Shown here: piece by piece, positions 35,881-45,338 of the stretch
How the letters are laid out: the number at the start of each line of letters is the position of its first letter
How positions within the stretch are numbered: position 1 is the first letter of the stretch
Assembly (NCBI RefSeq): GCF_019649015.1
Contig: NZ_BLPI01000001.1
Location: 1,259,501 to 1,323,500, forward strand
Length of the DNA: 64,000 bases
Origin: Agarivorans litoreus
GTDB lineage: Bacteria > Pseudomonadota > Gammaproteobacteria > Enterobacterales > Celerinatantimonadaceae
Reading direction: 5' to 3'
Translations under genes and position numbers: made by a program
Notes under the pieces: generated by a model
What the model was told of the DNA's origin: nothing
The model's database searches: none
Seen by the model: only the letters and a program-made list of their open reading frames with translations

Positions 35881-35954
35881 GACACCCCCATTAAAACAGC
35901 CCGCAGTATACGCGCAGTCATTTAGGTGAACAAGTGTAAGCTGAAAAACTTAAT

Positions 35955-38246
35955 CTAAGCGTCATCTGTTGTAAGCTCATCATTTTCTGTAGCAGTGGCC
36001 TCAATTTCAATGCCATCAACACGTTGCAAACCACGCGGCAGTTTATTACCACGGCGACCTCGCTCTCCACGGTAATGATCTAAATCACTAGGCTTCAGGG
36101 TAAGTTTACGCTTACCGGCAAACAAGGTGACGGAAGCTTCTGCCGGAACCACATTAAGAATGGTGACATACTCTTCTCTATTCTTAACCCGCGCCGTTGG
36201 AATGCTTATTAATTTATTCCCTTTACCTTTTGCCAACTCAGGTAAGCTGGTTAACGGAAATACCAGCATTCGCCCTTCATTAGAAATAGCCAAGCAACTG
36301 TCGGTATCGTAATTACTCACTTCTATTGGCGCTAATACTTTGCTGCCAGCGGGAAGATTAAGGTAAGCCTTCCCGTTTTTATTCTTACTAAGCATATCGG
36401 CATATTTACCGATAAAGCCATAACCAGCATCAGAGGCAATTAAATAGCGTTGTTCGTCATCGGCCATAACCACATGGCTAAACAATTCTCCAGGCGCTAG
36501 GTTAAAGCGACCTGTTAAAGGTTCGCCTTGACTCCGCGCCGAAGGTAAGGTGTGTGAATCAAGCGCATAACTCCGTCCTGCAGTATCAAAAAATACCGTT
36601 TGTTGGTTACTCCGCCCACAGGCACTGCCTAAGAAGTGGTCTCCCGCTTTGTAGCTTAAGCTTTGAGCATCTACATCGTGGCCTTTGGCAGCTCGCGCCC
36701 AGCCTTTATCAGATAACACAACGGTAATGGCTTCGTTAGGCATTAGCTCTTTTTCACTAAGCGCTTTTGCTTCTGAGCGCTCGACTAAGGGTGAGCGACG
36801 CGCATCTCCGTATGCTTCTGCATCAGCCAACAGCTCTTTTTTAAGCAAGGTGCTCATACGGCGCTCACTGCCTAATAGCTTTTCAAGCTTATCGCGCTCT
36901 TCGGCTAGTTCGGCTTGTTCGCCCCGAATTTTGATTTCTTCAAGTTTGGCAAGTTGGCGTAACTTGATTTCTAGAATCGCTTCAGCTTGTTTATTAGATA
37001 AACCAAAGCGTTCCATTAAGGCGGCTTTAGGCTCATCTTCGCTACGAATTATTTCAATCACCTCATCAATATTAAGGAAGGCAATTAACAAGCCATCCAA
37101 AATATGTAAGCGTGCCAGCACTTTATCTAAACGATACTGGAGGCGGCGGCGCACTACATCACGGCGGTAGCGTAGCCATTCACTTAATATTTGTACTAAG
37201 CCTTTCACTTGTGGACGATTATCTAAGCCCAACATGTTGAGGTTAACTCGGTAATTGCGCTCCAGATCTGTTGAAGCAAACAGGTGATTCATCAGCTGAT
37301 CAACGTCTACTCTGTTTGAGCGAGGAACAACGACGATGCGGGTGGGGTTTTCGTGATCTGACTCATCACGTAAGTCCACCACCATTGGTAGCTTTTTAGC
37401 CTGCATTTGCGCGGCGACTTGCTCCAAGACTTTGGCTCCCGACACTTGGTGTGGCAGTGCCGTAATCACTACTTCACCATCTTCAGTATGAAATACCGCG
37501 CGCATTTTCACCGAGCCTCGACCAGTTTCATAAATTTTACGTATGTCTTTGGCTGGCGTGATAATCTCAGCTTCGGTAGGGTAATCAGGTGCTTGAACGT
37601 GCTCTAATAAATCTTCTAATTGAGCCTTTGGGTTATCCAACAAATGCACACATGCGTTGGCGACTTCTTTCACATTATGTGGCGGGATATCGGTAGCCAT
37701 GCCCACCGCAATGCCAGTAACACCATTTAATAGAATGTGTGGTAAACGCGCAGGCAGTACCTTCGGCTCATTCATGGTGCCGTCAAAGTTAGGGATCCAA
37801 TCACAGGTCCCTTGGCCTAACTCACTCAGCAATACTTCCGAGAACTTAGATAGCTTAGCTTCGGTATAACGCATAGCGGCAAAAGACTTAGGGTCATCGG
37901 GCGCGCCCCAGTTACCTTGTCCATCAACTAAAGGGTGACGGTAAGAAAAGGGCTGAGCCATTAACACCATGGCTTCGTAACAAGCCGAATCACCATGAGG
38001 GTGATACTTACCTAACACATCACCTACTGTACGTGCCGATTTTTTGTATTTTGCATTGGCCGATAAACCTAGTTCGGACATGGCGTAAATAATACGTCGT
38101 TGTACTGGTTTTAAACCGTCACCAATATGCGGTAAGGCGCGGTCCATGATCACGTACATGGAATAATTTAAATACGCCTGCTCAGTAAAGCTGCTCATTG
38201 ATAGGCGTTCTACGCCCTCTAAACTGAGTTCATTAGCATCACTCAT
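35955..38246 (-). CDS. parC: DNA topoisomerase IV subunit A
   Basis: A 763-residue type IIA topoisomerase subunit. The catalytic tyrosine (Tyr127) lies in [11 protein letters not shown]. The quinolone-determining region [15 protein letters not shown] has Ser87 and Glu91, the wild-type susceptible residues matching Ser80 and Glu84 of E. coli. The C-terminal blades follow from about residue 490. With ParE it decatenates daughter chromosomes. A GGDEF/EAL gene separates it from parE, all on one strand. Confidence 0.98.
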   Translation of the reverse strand: MSDANELSLEGVERLSMSSFTEQAYLNYSMYVIMDRALPHIGDGLKPVQRRIIYAMSELGLSANAKYKKSARTVGDVLGKYHPHGDSACYEAMVLMAQPFSYRHPLVDGQGNWGAPDDPKSFAAMRYTEAKLSKFSEVLLSELGQGTCDWIPNFDGTMNEPKVLPARLPHILLNGVTGIAVGMATDIPPHNVKEVANACVHLLDNPKAQLEDLLEHVQAPDYPTEAEIITPAKDIRKIYETGRGSVKMRAVFHTEDGEVVITALPHQVSGAKVLEQVAAQMQAKKLPMVVDLRDESDHENPTRIVVVPRSNRVDVDQLMNHLFASTDLERNYRVNLNMLGLDNRPQVKGLVQILSEWLRYRRDVVRRRLQYRLDKVLARLHILDGLLIAFLNIDEVIEIIRSEDEPKAALMERFGLSNKQAEAILEIKLRQLAKLEEIKIRGEQAELAEERDKLEKLLGSERRMSTLLKKELLADAEAYGDARRSPLVERSEAKALSEKELMPNEAITVVLSDKGWARAAKGHDVDAQSLSYKAGDHFLGSACGRSNQQTVFFDTAGRSYALDSHTLPSARSQGEPLTGRFNLAPGELFSHVVMADDEQRYLIASDAGYGFIGKYADMLSKNKNGKAYLNLPAGSKVLAPIEVSNYDTDSCLAISNEGRMLVFPLTSLPELAKGKGNKLISIPTARVKNREEYVTILNVVPAEASVTLFAGKRKLTLKPSDLDHYRGERGRRGNKLPRGLQRVDGIEIEATATENDELTTDDA

Positions 38247-38259
38247 GCTTTAATAACCT

Positions 38260-40668
38260 TTATGTTCCTTGCAAAGCTAGCACTGCTGATGCTTTGTCAA
38301 ATTGCCAGAAATAGCGTGCGCTAGCTGGTTTACCGATGTAATAGCCTTGCGAGTAATCGACTCCCAAGTTGATAAGTTCGTTGTTTAATGCTTCTGACTC
38401 TACAAACTCAGCTACGGTTTTATGGCCAAGCTGATTGGCAATATCTACCAAGGCCTGAATAAAGACTTTATCTTCATTTTGATTAAGAATTTCGCGGACA
38501 AATGAGCCATCAATTTTGAGGTAGTCAAAAGGCAAATGTTTCAACGAATGGAAAGATGAGTAGCCTACACCAAAATCGTCTAGCGCGATGGCGCAGCCTA
38601 AGGCTTTAAGACGACGAATATGCTCTTCTGCTTGTTTCATGTTTGGCAATGCAGCAGTTTCGGTAATTTCAAAGATAATCATATCACCAGCGATATTGCG
38701 GCTAACAAATTCGCGGGCAATGCGTGCGATGACTTTTTCACTACAGAAAGAGCGTGCCGACAAATTTATCGCAAGTTTATCGGTAAAGCCGTTACGCAGG
38801 TTAGTTTCCATTTGTTGCAGAGCTTGTTGCACCACCCACAAATCAATTTTATCAATTTGGCCATTTTTCTCTGCGGCCAAGATTAATTGATAAGGTGAAT
38901 GCAGCTGTTCCTTTTCATCACGCACTCGTAATAGCACTTCGTAGTGCTCAACCTTGTTGAGTTTGTTATTCATGATCGGCTGATAATGCAACTCTAAGCG
39001 ATCACGCTCAATAGCGTTTTGGGCTAAGTCTAACCAGTAATGTTTTTTAGCTAGTTCTGTATCACTGTTTTCCGCTTGAAAGGTAACCACACAGTTTTTA
39101 CCTAACTCTTTTGCTTGGTTGTTACAAATATCTGCCTTGGCCATTAAATCTTCAAAGCCGTTACCGTGCTCAGGGAAGGCAACAATGCCCACACAGGCAG
39201 ACGCCGTATGAATAATCTTATGTCCTGGCACACTCACCTGCGCCAACATGCTAATGATTCGTTGAGCCACTACTTCGGAATAGGCAAGGCTAGTGCCCTC
39301 CAAATAAATAGCAAATTCATCACCGCTAATACGCGCCAATAAAGTATCATTTGGCAGTAAGCGCTCCAACCTGGAAGATACCTGCCGCAGCATTTCATCA
39401 CCCGCGCCGTGACCACTGATATCGTTTACATATTTGAAATTATCAAGATCCACCATCAGCAAACAGCCGTAGCGCTTCTCTTTCACCATTTGAGTAATGA
39501 CTCGCTCAAACTTACGACGGTTAGGTAAATCGGTTAAGTTATCGTAGTTAGCTACCCACTCTAGTTCTTCGGCGCGGCTTTTAAGCTGTTGCTCCAAGGC
39601 TTCTAGCTGATAAGAAAGACGTATAAGGGTGTGGTTTAACTCATCTGACTCATCTTGTAAAAAACGTTTACCATTACTTTCTAAATTTCGACGAAATAGA
39701 TTGTGAGAAGAACGAGCCAGCAGTGGCAAGTTATCGATGGTTCGGCGGATCCGTCTCAAGGAAGGACTTAGTGCAACAATCACAATGGCACCAGCAAAAA
39801 GTAACGCCCCAATGCCAAATAGCAAGTTATTGTAGTCGGCGCGCTTAAGCTGATTTAGCTGAGTATTTATGTCGTTAACAATGGCGTAGTAAACAGGCTT
39901 TTGTTGGCTAGTATTGTTCACTTTAAAGGCATGTAGCTCAGTCAGCCCCATCTCGGTATTAAACTGTTCAATTCCATTGACTATATCTTCGGCATTTAAG
40001 CCAACTAACAGGTCTTGAACCATGTCGCGAAAAGCTGATTCTGCGTACAGTAAATTGAGGGTACTATCGTCGTTAAGCTCTACTAAAAAGTGGTGGCTAC
40101 CTTGGCTTGCAGGGAAAAGCTCTAGCAGGCGTAAAGAGTCGATACTGTAGAAAATTCTGTAGCTGCCCTGCTCCTCCATTTTATCTAAATTAGTAGCAAT
40201 GATAATGCGACAGCTTAGTGGACAGTCTAGTATCCACTTGGCTTGGACATCATCAGGGTCTTTTAGCATCCATTCAAGGGCTTTTTCACTATGGGCAATA
40301 TAGCCAAACTGATACTTTAAGCCCTCTAAAGGGTCGACCACCGCAATACTGCGCACTGGTAGCTCAGTATTGGCTCGCAAGTCTTGCCAAAAGGAGTCAA
40401 ATATCGAAGCAAGGTTTTCTTTTTGATACGAGTCAAAACGGTAAGATTGACTAGAGGTTACGCCTTGCAAACGAGTAAACACATCACGATAGTACTTTTG
40501 TAACTGGTATTGTTGGTTATCAATAATTTGCGCTCGGCCAAGTCCAAAAAAACTCTTCAAATTGTCGTGGTTAAAGCTAATTAAGCCAACCAAGGTCACC
40601 AATAAAACACCGCATAACAGTAGCAGTGCCTTACTCGCTAAACCTAATCGCAAATCGCGCATGCTCAA
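38260..40668 (-). CDS. membrane GGDEF/EAL cyclic-di-GMP protein
   Basis: An 802-residue sensor. Helices at about 11-31 and 276-298 flank a periplasmic domain of unknown type. A linker and coiled coil lead to a GGDEF domain (about 372-530) with the variant motif SGDEF near 447. An EAL domain (about 545-790) follows with EVLLR for EALLR, INLSARSF, FEITETAAL, ALDDFGVGYSS, LKIDGSF and VAEFVES. Metal-binding residues of EAL look present, so phosphodiesterase activity is plausible; SGDEF leaves cyclase activity open. TTG at 40668 sits six bases after AGGGA; an ATG two codons later is the alternative. It lies between parE and parC. Confidence 0.93.
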   Translation of the reverse strand: MSMRDLRLGLASKALLLLCGVLLVTLVGLISFNHDNLKSFFGLGRAQIIDNQQYQLQKYYRDVFTRLQGVTSSQSYRFDSYQKENLASIFDSFWQDLRANTELPVRSIAVVDPLEGLKYQFGYIAHSEKALEWMLKDPDDVQAKWILDCPLSCRIIIATNLDKMEEQGSYRIFYSIDSLRLLELFPASQGSHHFLVELNDDSTLNLLYAESAFRDMVQDLLVGLNAEDIVNGIEQFNTEMGLTELHAFKVNNTSQQKPVYYAIVNDINTQLNQLKRADYNNLLFGIGALLFAGAIVIVALSPSLRRIRRTIDNLPLLARSSHNLFRRNLESNGKRFLQDESDELNHTLIRLSYQLEALEQQLKSRAEELEWVANYDNLTDLPNRRKFERVITQMVKEKRYGCLLMVDLDNFKYVNDISGHGAGDEMLRQVSSRLERLLPNDTLLARISGDEFAIYLEGTSLAYSEVVAQRIISMLAQVSVPGHKIIHTASACVGIVAFPEHGNGFEDLMAKADICNNQAKELGKNCVVTFQAENSDTELAKKHYWLDLAQNAIERDRLELHYQPIMNNKLNKVEHYEVLLRVRDEKEQLHSPYQLILAAEKNGQIDKIDLWVVQQALQQMETNLRNGFTDKLAINLSARSFCSEKVIARIAREFVSRNIAGDMIIFEITETAALPNMKQAEEHIRRLKALGCAIALDDFGVGYSSFHSLKHLPFDYLKIDGSFVREILNQNEDKVFIQALVDIANQLGHKTVAEFVESEALNNELINLGVDYSQGYYIGKPASARYFWQFDKASAVLALQGT

Positions 40669-40676
40669 TCTATTCC

Positions 40677-42569
40677 CTATACCAAATCAGAGGCCATATC
40701 GCCCTTAGTCTCCAGCCACTGTTTACGGTCGCCAGAGCGCTTCTTAGCCAATAACATGTCCATTAGCTGCACAGTGGCCTCTTCCTCTTCAACGGTAAGT
40801 TGAACTAGGCGGCGTGTATTTGGATCCATAGTGGTTTCACGCAATTGCAGAGGGTTCATTTCACCCAAACCTTTAAAGCGCTGTACATTAACTTTTCCGC
40901 GTTTTTTCTCGGCTTCTATGCGATCTAAAATACCTTGCTTCTCATCTTCATCGAGTGCATAAAAAACTTCCTTACCCACATCAATTCGGTATAAGGGCGG
41001 CATAGCGACGTAAATATGCCCCTGCTCGACCAATGGACGGAAGTGCATCATAAATAAGGCGCACAACAGCGTGGCAATGTGTAAGCCATCAGAATCCGCA
41101 TCAGCCAAAATACAGATTTTGCCGTAGCGTAATCCACTTAAGTCATTACTGTCTGGGTCAATACCAATAGCAACTGAGATATCGTGAACTTCTTGTGAAC
41201 CCAATACTTCTGTCGCATCCACTTCCCAGGTATTTAAAATTTTTCCGCGCAGTGGCATCACAGCCTGAAACTCACGTTCTCGAGCCTGCTTAGCACTCCC
41301 CCCCGCCGAGTCTCCTTCCACTAAAAATAACTCACCGGTAAGTGGATCTTGGCTAGTACAGTCGGTGAGCTTGCCGGGTAATGCCGGGCCAGAAGTGACC
41401 TTTTTACGGGCAATTTTTTTGCTTGAGCGAAGTCGGCGTTGGGCGTTACTAATAAATACTTCGGCTAACAACTCAGCTTGGTCGGTATGGGTGTTGAGCC
41501 ACAAGCTAAAAGCATCTTTAACAATCCCTGAGACAAAGGCTGCTGATTGGCGCGAGGATAAGCGTTCCTTAGTTTGTCCGGCAAATTGTGGATCTTGCAT
41601 TTTTACCGATAAAACATAACAACAGCGATCCCATATATCATCAGGGGTTAGTTTTAAGCCACGCGGCAGGATATTGCGAAATTCACAAAACTCACGCATG
41701 GCATCAAGTAAACCTTGGCGTAAGCCATTTACATGCGTACCGCCTTGCGCGGTAGGAATAAGGTTTACATAGCTTTCGGTAATGCTTTCGCCACCTTCAG
41801 GCAACCAACTTACTGCCCAATCCACTGCTTCGTCTTTACTCGAAAATGCACCAGTAAAAGGATCTTCGGGCAAGCTTATGTAATCTTTAAATGATTGGCT
41901 TAAGTAATCTTTTAGGCCGTCTTCAAAAAACCACTCGTCGTTTTGTTTGTTAACTTTGTCGACAAACTTAATGTTTAGGCCAGGACAAAGTACCGCTTTA
42001 GCCCGCAATAAATGACGTAAACGAGAGACTGAAAATTTAGGGCTATCAAAGTAGCTGGCAGTTGGCCAAAAGCGCACGCGAGTTCCGGTATTGCGCTTGC
42101 CAACCGTACCCGTGACGGTTAGCTCTTGAACCTTATCGCCGTTTTCAAAAGCCATTTCAAATAGCTGGCTATCGCGGCGCACTTGTACTTCGACTCGTGA
42201 AGACAGGGCATTCACTACGGAAATACCTACACCATGCAAACCACCAGAGAACTGGTAATTATCGTTAGTAAACTTACCACCAGCATGTAATCGGGTAAAA
42301 ATAAGCTCTACTCCGCTTACCTTCTCTTCAGGATGAACATCGGTAGGCATACCACGGCCATCATCAATAACTTCGATGGACTGATCTTCAAACAAGGTAA
42401 CGGTAATAGCACGCGCATGGCCAGCTAAGGCTTCATCGACACTGTTGTCGATAACTTCTTGGGCTAAGTGGTTGGGGCGAGTGGTATCGGTATACATGCC
42501 AGGGCGGCGTTTAACCGGGTCTAAACCACTTAATACTTCAATAGAGTCTGAATTATATTGATCAGCCAT
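40677..42569 (-). CDS. parE: DNA topoisomerase IV subunit B
   Basis: A 630-residue ATPase subunit. The GHKL ATP site includes VIDNSVDEALAGHA and DDGRGMPTDVHPEE. The transducer domain follows, then the Toprim domain with LVEGDSAGGSAKQARERE and ILADADSDGLHI. It pairs with ParC to form topoisomerase IV. The gene is 11 bases after yqiA, last in the nudF-yqiB-cpdA-yqiA-parE run known in E. coli. Confidence 0.98.
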   Translation of the reverse strand: MADQYNSDSIEVLSGLDPVKRRPGMYTDTTRPNHLAQEVIDNSVDEALAGHARAITVTLFEDQSIEVIDDGRGMPTDVHPEEKVSGVELIFTRLHAGGKFTNDNYQFSGGLHGVGISVVNALSSRVEVQVRRDSQLFEMAFENGDKVQELTVTGTVGKRNTGTRVRFWPTASYFDSPKFSVSRLRHLLRAKAVLCPGLNIKFVDKVNKQNDEWFFEDGLKDYLSQSFKDYISLPEDPFTGAFSSKDEAVDWAVSWLPEGGESITESYVNLIPTAQGGTHVNGLRQGLLDAMREFCEFRNILPRGLKLTPDDIWDRCCYVLSVKMQDPQFAGQTKERLSSRQSAAFVSGIVKDAFSLWLNTHTDQAELLAEVFISNAQRRLRSSKKIARKKVTSGPALPGKLTDCTSQDPLTGELFLVEGDSAGGSAKQAREREFQAVMPLRGKILNTWEVDATEVLGSQEVHDISVAIGIDPDSNDLSGLRYGKICILADADSDGLHIATLLCALFMMHFRPLVEQGHIYVAMPPLYRIDVGKEVFYALDEDEKQGILDRIEAEKKRGKVNVQRFKGLGEMNPLQLRETTMDPNTRRLVQLTVEEEEATVQLMDMLLAKKRSGDRKQWLETKGDMASDLV

Positions 42570-42580
42570 GATAGAAATTG

Positions 42581-43165
42581 TTACCTAAGTGCCAAAAAGT
42601 CGAGAATGGCCGCACAGTGTTTTTCAAATCCCTGAAAACTGTGGTCGCCGCCTTCTTCGATGGTGAAAGTTGCTCCCCTATACTCTGTGACCGCTAAGTT
42701 AAAGTCCAGCACTTCGTCTGCCGTTTGTAACATCACCCAAAGTCGTTGTTGACAACTTAAGTGTGTTACTTCTAACTGCTTTAATTGTTCTATGTGCTGT
42801 TGTTCGAGCCGGTAGTGTTGCAGAGTATACGGGTTTTGTTGCTCGCCTAAGTAGTCTTTTAGCAGTTGATAGGGTTTAACTGCTGGATTAACCAACACTG
42901 CCTTAGCTGTAGTTTGCTGAGCCACTCGGGTCGCTAAAAAGCCACCCAAAGAACTGCCCACTACACCGAGTTTTTTACCACGGTGTAAAGCAAGAATATC
43001 TTCAATTTGTTGCCACGCATCATTAGGGTGGCAAGCTAGCTGCGGGCACACCCACTGGATGTGAGTTTGATAAGGTTCAAGGTACTCAGCCATTGCTTGC
43101 GCTTTAGCCGAATTAGGAGAGCTATTAAATCCATGTAAGTACAATAATACTGAAGGTGGCTCCAC
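42581..43165 (-). CDS. yqiA: alpha/beta hydrolase YqiA
   Basis: A 194-residue small esterase starting at a GTG that directly abuts the cpdA stop. LLYLHGFNSSPNSAKAQA near the start, the nucleophile elbow GSSLGGFLAT and the C-terminal EGGDHSFQGFE histidine region form the catalytic set. E. coli YqiA is an esterase on short acyl chains, cellular role unclear. It sits between cpdA and parE, as in E. coli. Confidence 0.93.
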   Translation of the reverse strand: MEPPSVLLYLHGFNSSPNSAKAQAMAEYLEPYQTHIQWVCPQLACHPNDAWQQIEDILALHRGKKLGVVGSSLGGFLATRVAQQTTAKAVLVNPAVKPYQLLKDYLGEQQNPYTLQHYRLEQQHIEQLKQLEVTHLSCQQRLWVMLQTADEVLDFNLAVTEYRGATFTIEEGGDHSFQGFEKHCAAILDFLALR

Positions 43166-43990
43166 TCAATAACCTTTCGATTTAGGATCTGGGAGAAAAC
43201 TGCGTTCCGATAAACGCCGTAAACGAGTAGCAATGCGTCCTTCAACAGTTAACTGCAAATACCGCCAACCGGGTTGCTGGTGATCTAAAGCAAAATTAGC
43301 CGACAGCGGCAAAAATTGGATGCAAGTACTGGGTGTTGCAATGTAGGCAATACCATCAAATTGGAACTCATAATTTTGATGAACATGGCCAAAGATTACC
43401 CCACGCACATTCGGATAGTTGGCGATAACCGCAAAAAACTGATCGGCATTTTTAAGGTTATGCTGATCTAACCATTTACTGCCCACAGGAATAGCTTGAT
43501 GGTGCATAGCAATCAGCACATGTTTGTCAGGATACTCGGCTAAAGCTTCTGCCAAGTTGTCTAGCTGACGTTGGCTCATTACACCATGAGGTTCACCTTC
43601 TAGCTGGGTATCCAACATAATGATTTGCCAATGCTCACTCACCAGTTGCTTAGCAGCCAGTACCCCGTGTTGCTCAAGAGTAAGCATGTTTTCTTGCATG
43701 TCATGGTTACCTGGTAGCCATACACAGGGACGTTCTAATTCAGCGATCCGTTCGGCAAAGCGCTGGTAAGATCGTTTAGTGTGATCTTGAGATAAGTCAC
43801 CCGTTGCCAGAATATAGTCGAAGGGGGTATTGTCACTTTTAATGTTTTCTATGACTGCACTGAAACTGTCGTTGGTATTAACCCCCAACAAACCTGTTTG
43901 CTCATCGGCAAACAAGTGCGTATCGGTGACCTGCAATAAATGCACACTTCCGTCTGCTGCTGTGTTTATGTTTAATTTAGTAAATGCCAC
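43166..43990 (-). CDS. cpdA: 3',5'-cyclic-AMP phosphodiesterase CpdA
   Basis: A 274-residue metallophosphoesterase. Metal ligands appear in order: VTDTHLFAD, ATGDLSQD, WLPGNHD, and the later MHHQAIP and GHVHQNYE. CpdA hydrolyses cAMP and so tunes catabolite control through CRP. It lies between yqiB and yqiA in the nudF-to-parE operon. Confidence 0.95.
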   Translation of the reverse strand: MAFTKLNINTAADGSVHLLQVTDTHLFADEQTGLLGVNTNDSFSAVIENIKSDNTPFDYILATGDLSQDHTKRSYQRFAERIAELERPCVWLPGNHDMQENMLTLEQHGVLAAKQLVSEHWQIIMLDTQLEGEPHGVMSQRQLDNLAEALAEYPDKHVLIAMHHQAIPVGSKWLDQHNLKNADQFFAVIANYPNVRGVIFGHVHQNYEFQFDGIAYIATPSTCIQFLPLSANFALDHQQPGWRYLQLTVEGRIATRLRRLSERSFLPDPKSKGY

Positions 43991-44010
43991 AATGTTTTCT
44001 TGTAGTTTGC

Positions 44011-44466
44011 TTAAGCAAACTCAACTTTAATCCGCTGTTTTAAACAAAATACTAACCAGTCATTAAGAAACTGATTTGTCTGATGCTTTTCATCTTGATG
44101 ATGCATCTTTTTATTGGGGTAATCATACCTTGGTTTAAGCTTATAAATCTGCTGACTAGCACACACTTCCGCCAACCGTGCATCGTGATACAAACGCACT
44201 AGCAACTGAGGCTGTAGGTAATTAAATACTTGGTCGCTGGCTTGCCTAATCTCATAAAGCGAGGTATAGCGAGTCAGCTCTTTACTTTCAAGCAAATAAT
44301 CTTCACCAAGTTTGGGTACCAAACGTAATATCGTTCCCGCCTCCAGCGGCCCCGGAAACAAACGCGTCATCAAGCTATAATTAGCAGCATAGAGCTGCAT
44401 CAACTGGTTTAAGTTAACTCGATAACGAGCAGAGCCAGTGTTATGAGGCATCACCGTCGCCATCAT
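44011..44466 (-). CDS. yqiB: DUF1249 protein YqiB
   Basis: A 151-residue cytoplasmic protein. YRVNLNQLMQLYAANYSLMTRLFP and LVRLYHDARLAEVCASQQIYKLKPRYDYPNKKMHHQDEKHQTNQFLNDWLVFCL are DUF1249 blocks. No function is known. It overlaps the nudF end by 26 bases if started at 44466; an ATG five codons later (MPHNTG) would shorten the overlap. Position in the nudF-cpdA operon confirms identity. Confidence 0.9.
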   Translation of the reverse strand: MMATVMPHNTGSARYRVNLNQLMQLYAANYSLMTRLFPGPLEAGTILRLVPKLGEDYLLESKELTRYTSLYEIRQASDQVFNYLQPQLLVRLYHDARLAEVCASQQIYKLKPRYDYPNKKMHHQDEKHQTNQFLNDWLVFCLKQRIKVEFA

Positions 44467-45091
44467 TTTGCCACTGCTGGCGCACCTTCTGCAAATTCAA
44501 CTGCAGCCACTGAATCGCAATAACCGCTGCAGCATTATCAATTACCCCTTGTTGCACCCATTCAAAAGCAAGCTCGCGGCTTAGAACTTTGACCAATATG
44601 TCTTCATTTTCTTTATCTAGGCCATGAACACCGCCTGCTTGGCTAGCATCCACTTCACCAATGTACAAATGGATACGCTCGCTTAAACCACCAGCTCCAG
44701 GCAAAAAACTATTACAAGACAGTACGCGATTAACACTAAGACCAGCTTCTTCTTCCGCTTCACGAACCGCAACATCCAAAGGAGGCTGATCACTATCGAG
44801 CATGCCGGCTACAATTTCTAATAGCCAAGGGCTTGCGCCAGTTTCCACTGCACCAATTCTAAACTGCTCTACCAGCACCACTTGGTCTAATTTTGGATCA
44901 AACAATAATATGCCAGCAGCATGGCCGCGATCCATCATTTCCCGCTGCATCCAATCGCTCCAGCCACCTTGGTATAAACGGTGGCGCAGAGTATAACGTT
45001 GCAATTTAAAGAAACCTTGATACAAATCTTCTACATTTTTAATTTCAACATCCTGATGTGAAAATTGATGATTATTTTGCAACTTTGTCAT
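44441..45091 (-). CDS. nudF: ADP-ribose pyrophosphatase NudF
   Basis: A 216-residue Nudix hydrolase. The Nudix box is GMLDSDQPPLDVAVREAEEEAGL, preceded by VEQFRIGA and followed by SCNSFLPGAGGLSERIHLYIGEVD, as in E. coli NudF. It cleaves ADP-ribose to AMP and ribose 5-phosphate. It is first in the operon toward parE and divergent from tolC. Confidence 0.95.
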   Translation of the reverse strand: MTKLQNNHQFSHQDVEIKNVEDLYQGFFKLQRYTLRHRLYQGGWSDWMQREMMDRGHAAGILLFDPKLDQVVLVEQFRIGAVETGASPWLLEIVAGMLDSDQPPLDVAVREAEEEAGLSVNRVLSCNSFLPGAGGLSERIHLYIGEVDASQAGGVHGLDKENEDILVKVLSRELAFEWVQQGVIDNAAAVIAIQWLQLNLQKVRQQWQNDGDGDAS

Positions 45092-45219
45092 ACTGACAAG
45101 GACTCCTTTTTTGTAACGATTGGTATGAAAATTGTCAGAACTTATTGATCCAACACCAGATTGACCGTAAATTTTTGCTTTTTCTTTGTTATCTAGGTCT
45201 TACTCTACAAATAAAGCTG

Positions 45220-45278
45220 GTATAGACTAGCATTAATCAAACTGTGGTAGTTTTATACTATCAAGATTTAGTCTATAC
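45220..45278. promoter_or_regulatory. long inverted repeat in the tolC upstream region
   Basis: GTATAGACTA at 45220-45229 is exactly mirrored by TAGTCTATAC at 45269-45278, separated by 39 bases. The inner part holds a smaller repeat TAGT/ACTA. It ends 60 bases before the tolC ATG, so it could be an operator pair or a hairpin in the leader. Confidence 0.5.
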
Positions 45279-45338
45279 AAAGTAGATATCAGTTCCCGAA
45301 ATAACCTCGCTAAACACGGCGACCAAAGGAAAGGCGTA

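Noticed and set aside
36685-37170. 161-codon frame on + opposite parC
   Set aside because: Serine-rich shadow of the parC reading frame without family resemblance or ribosome binding site.
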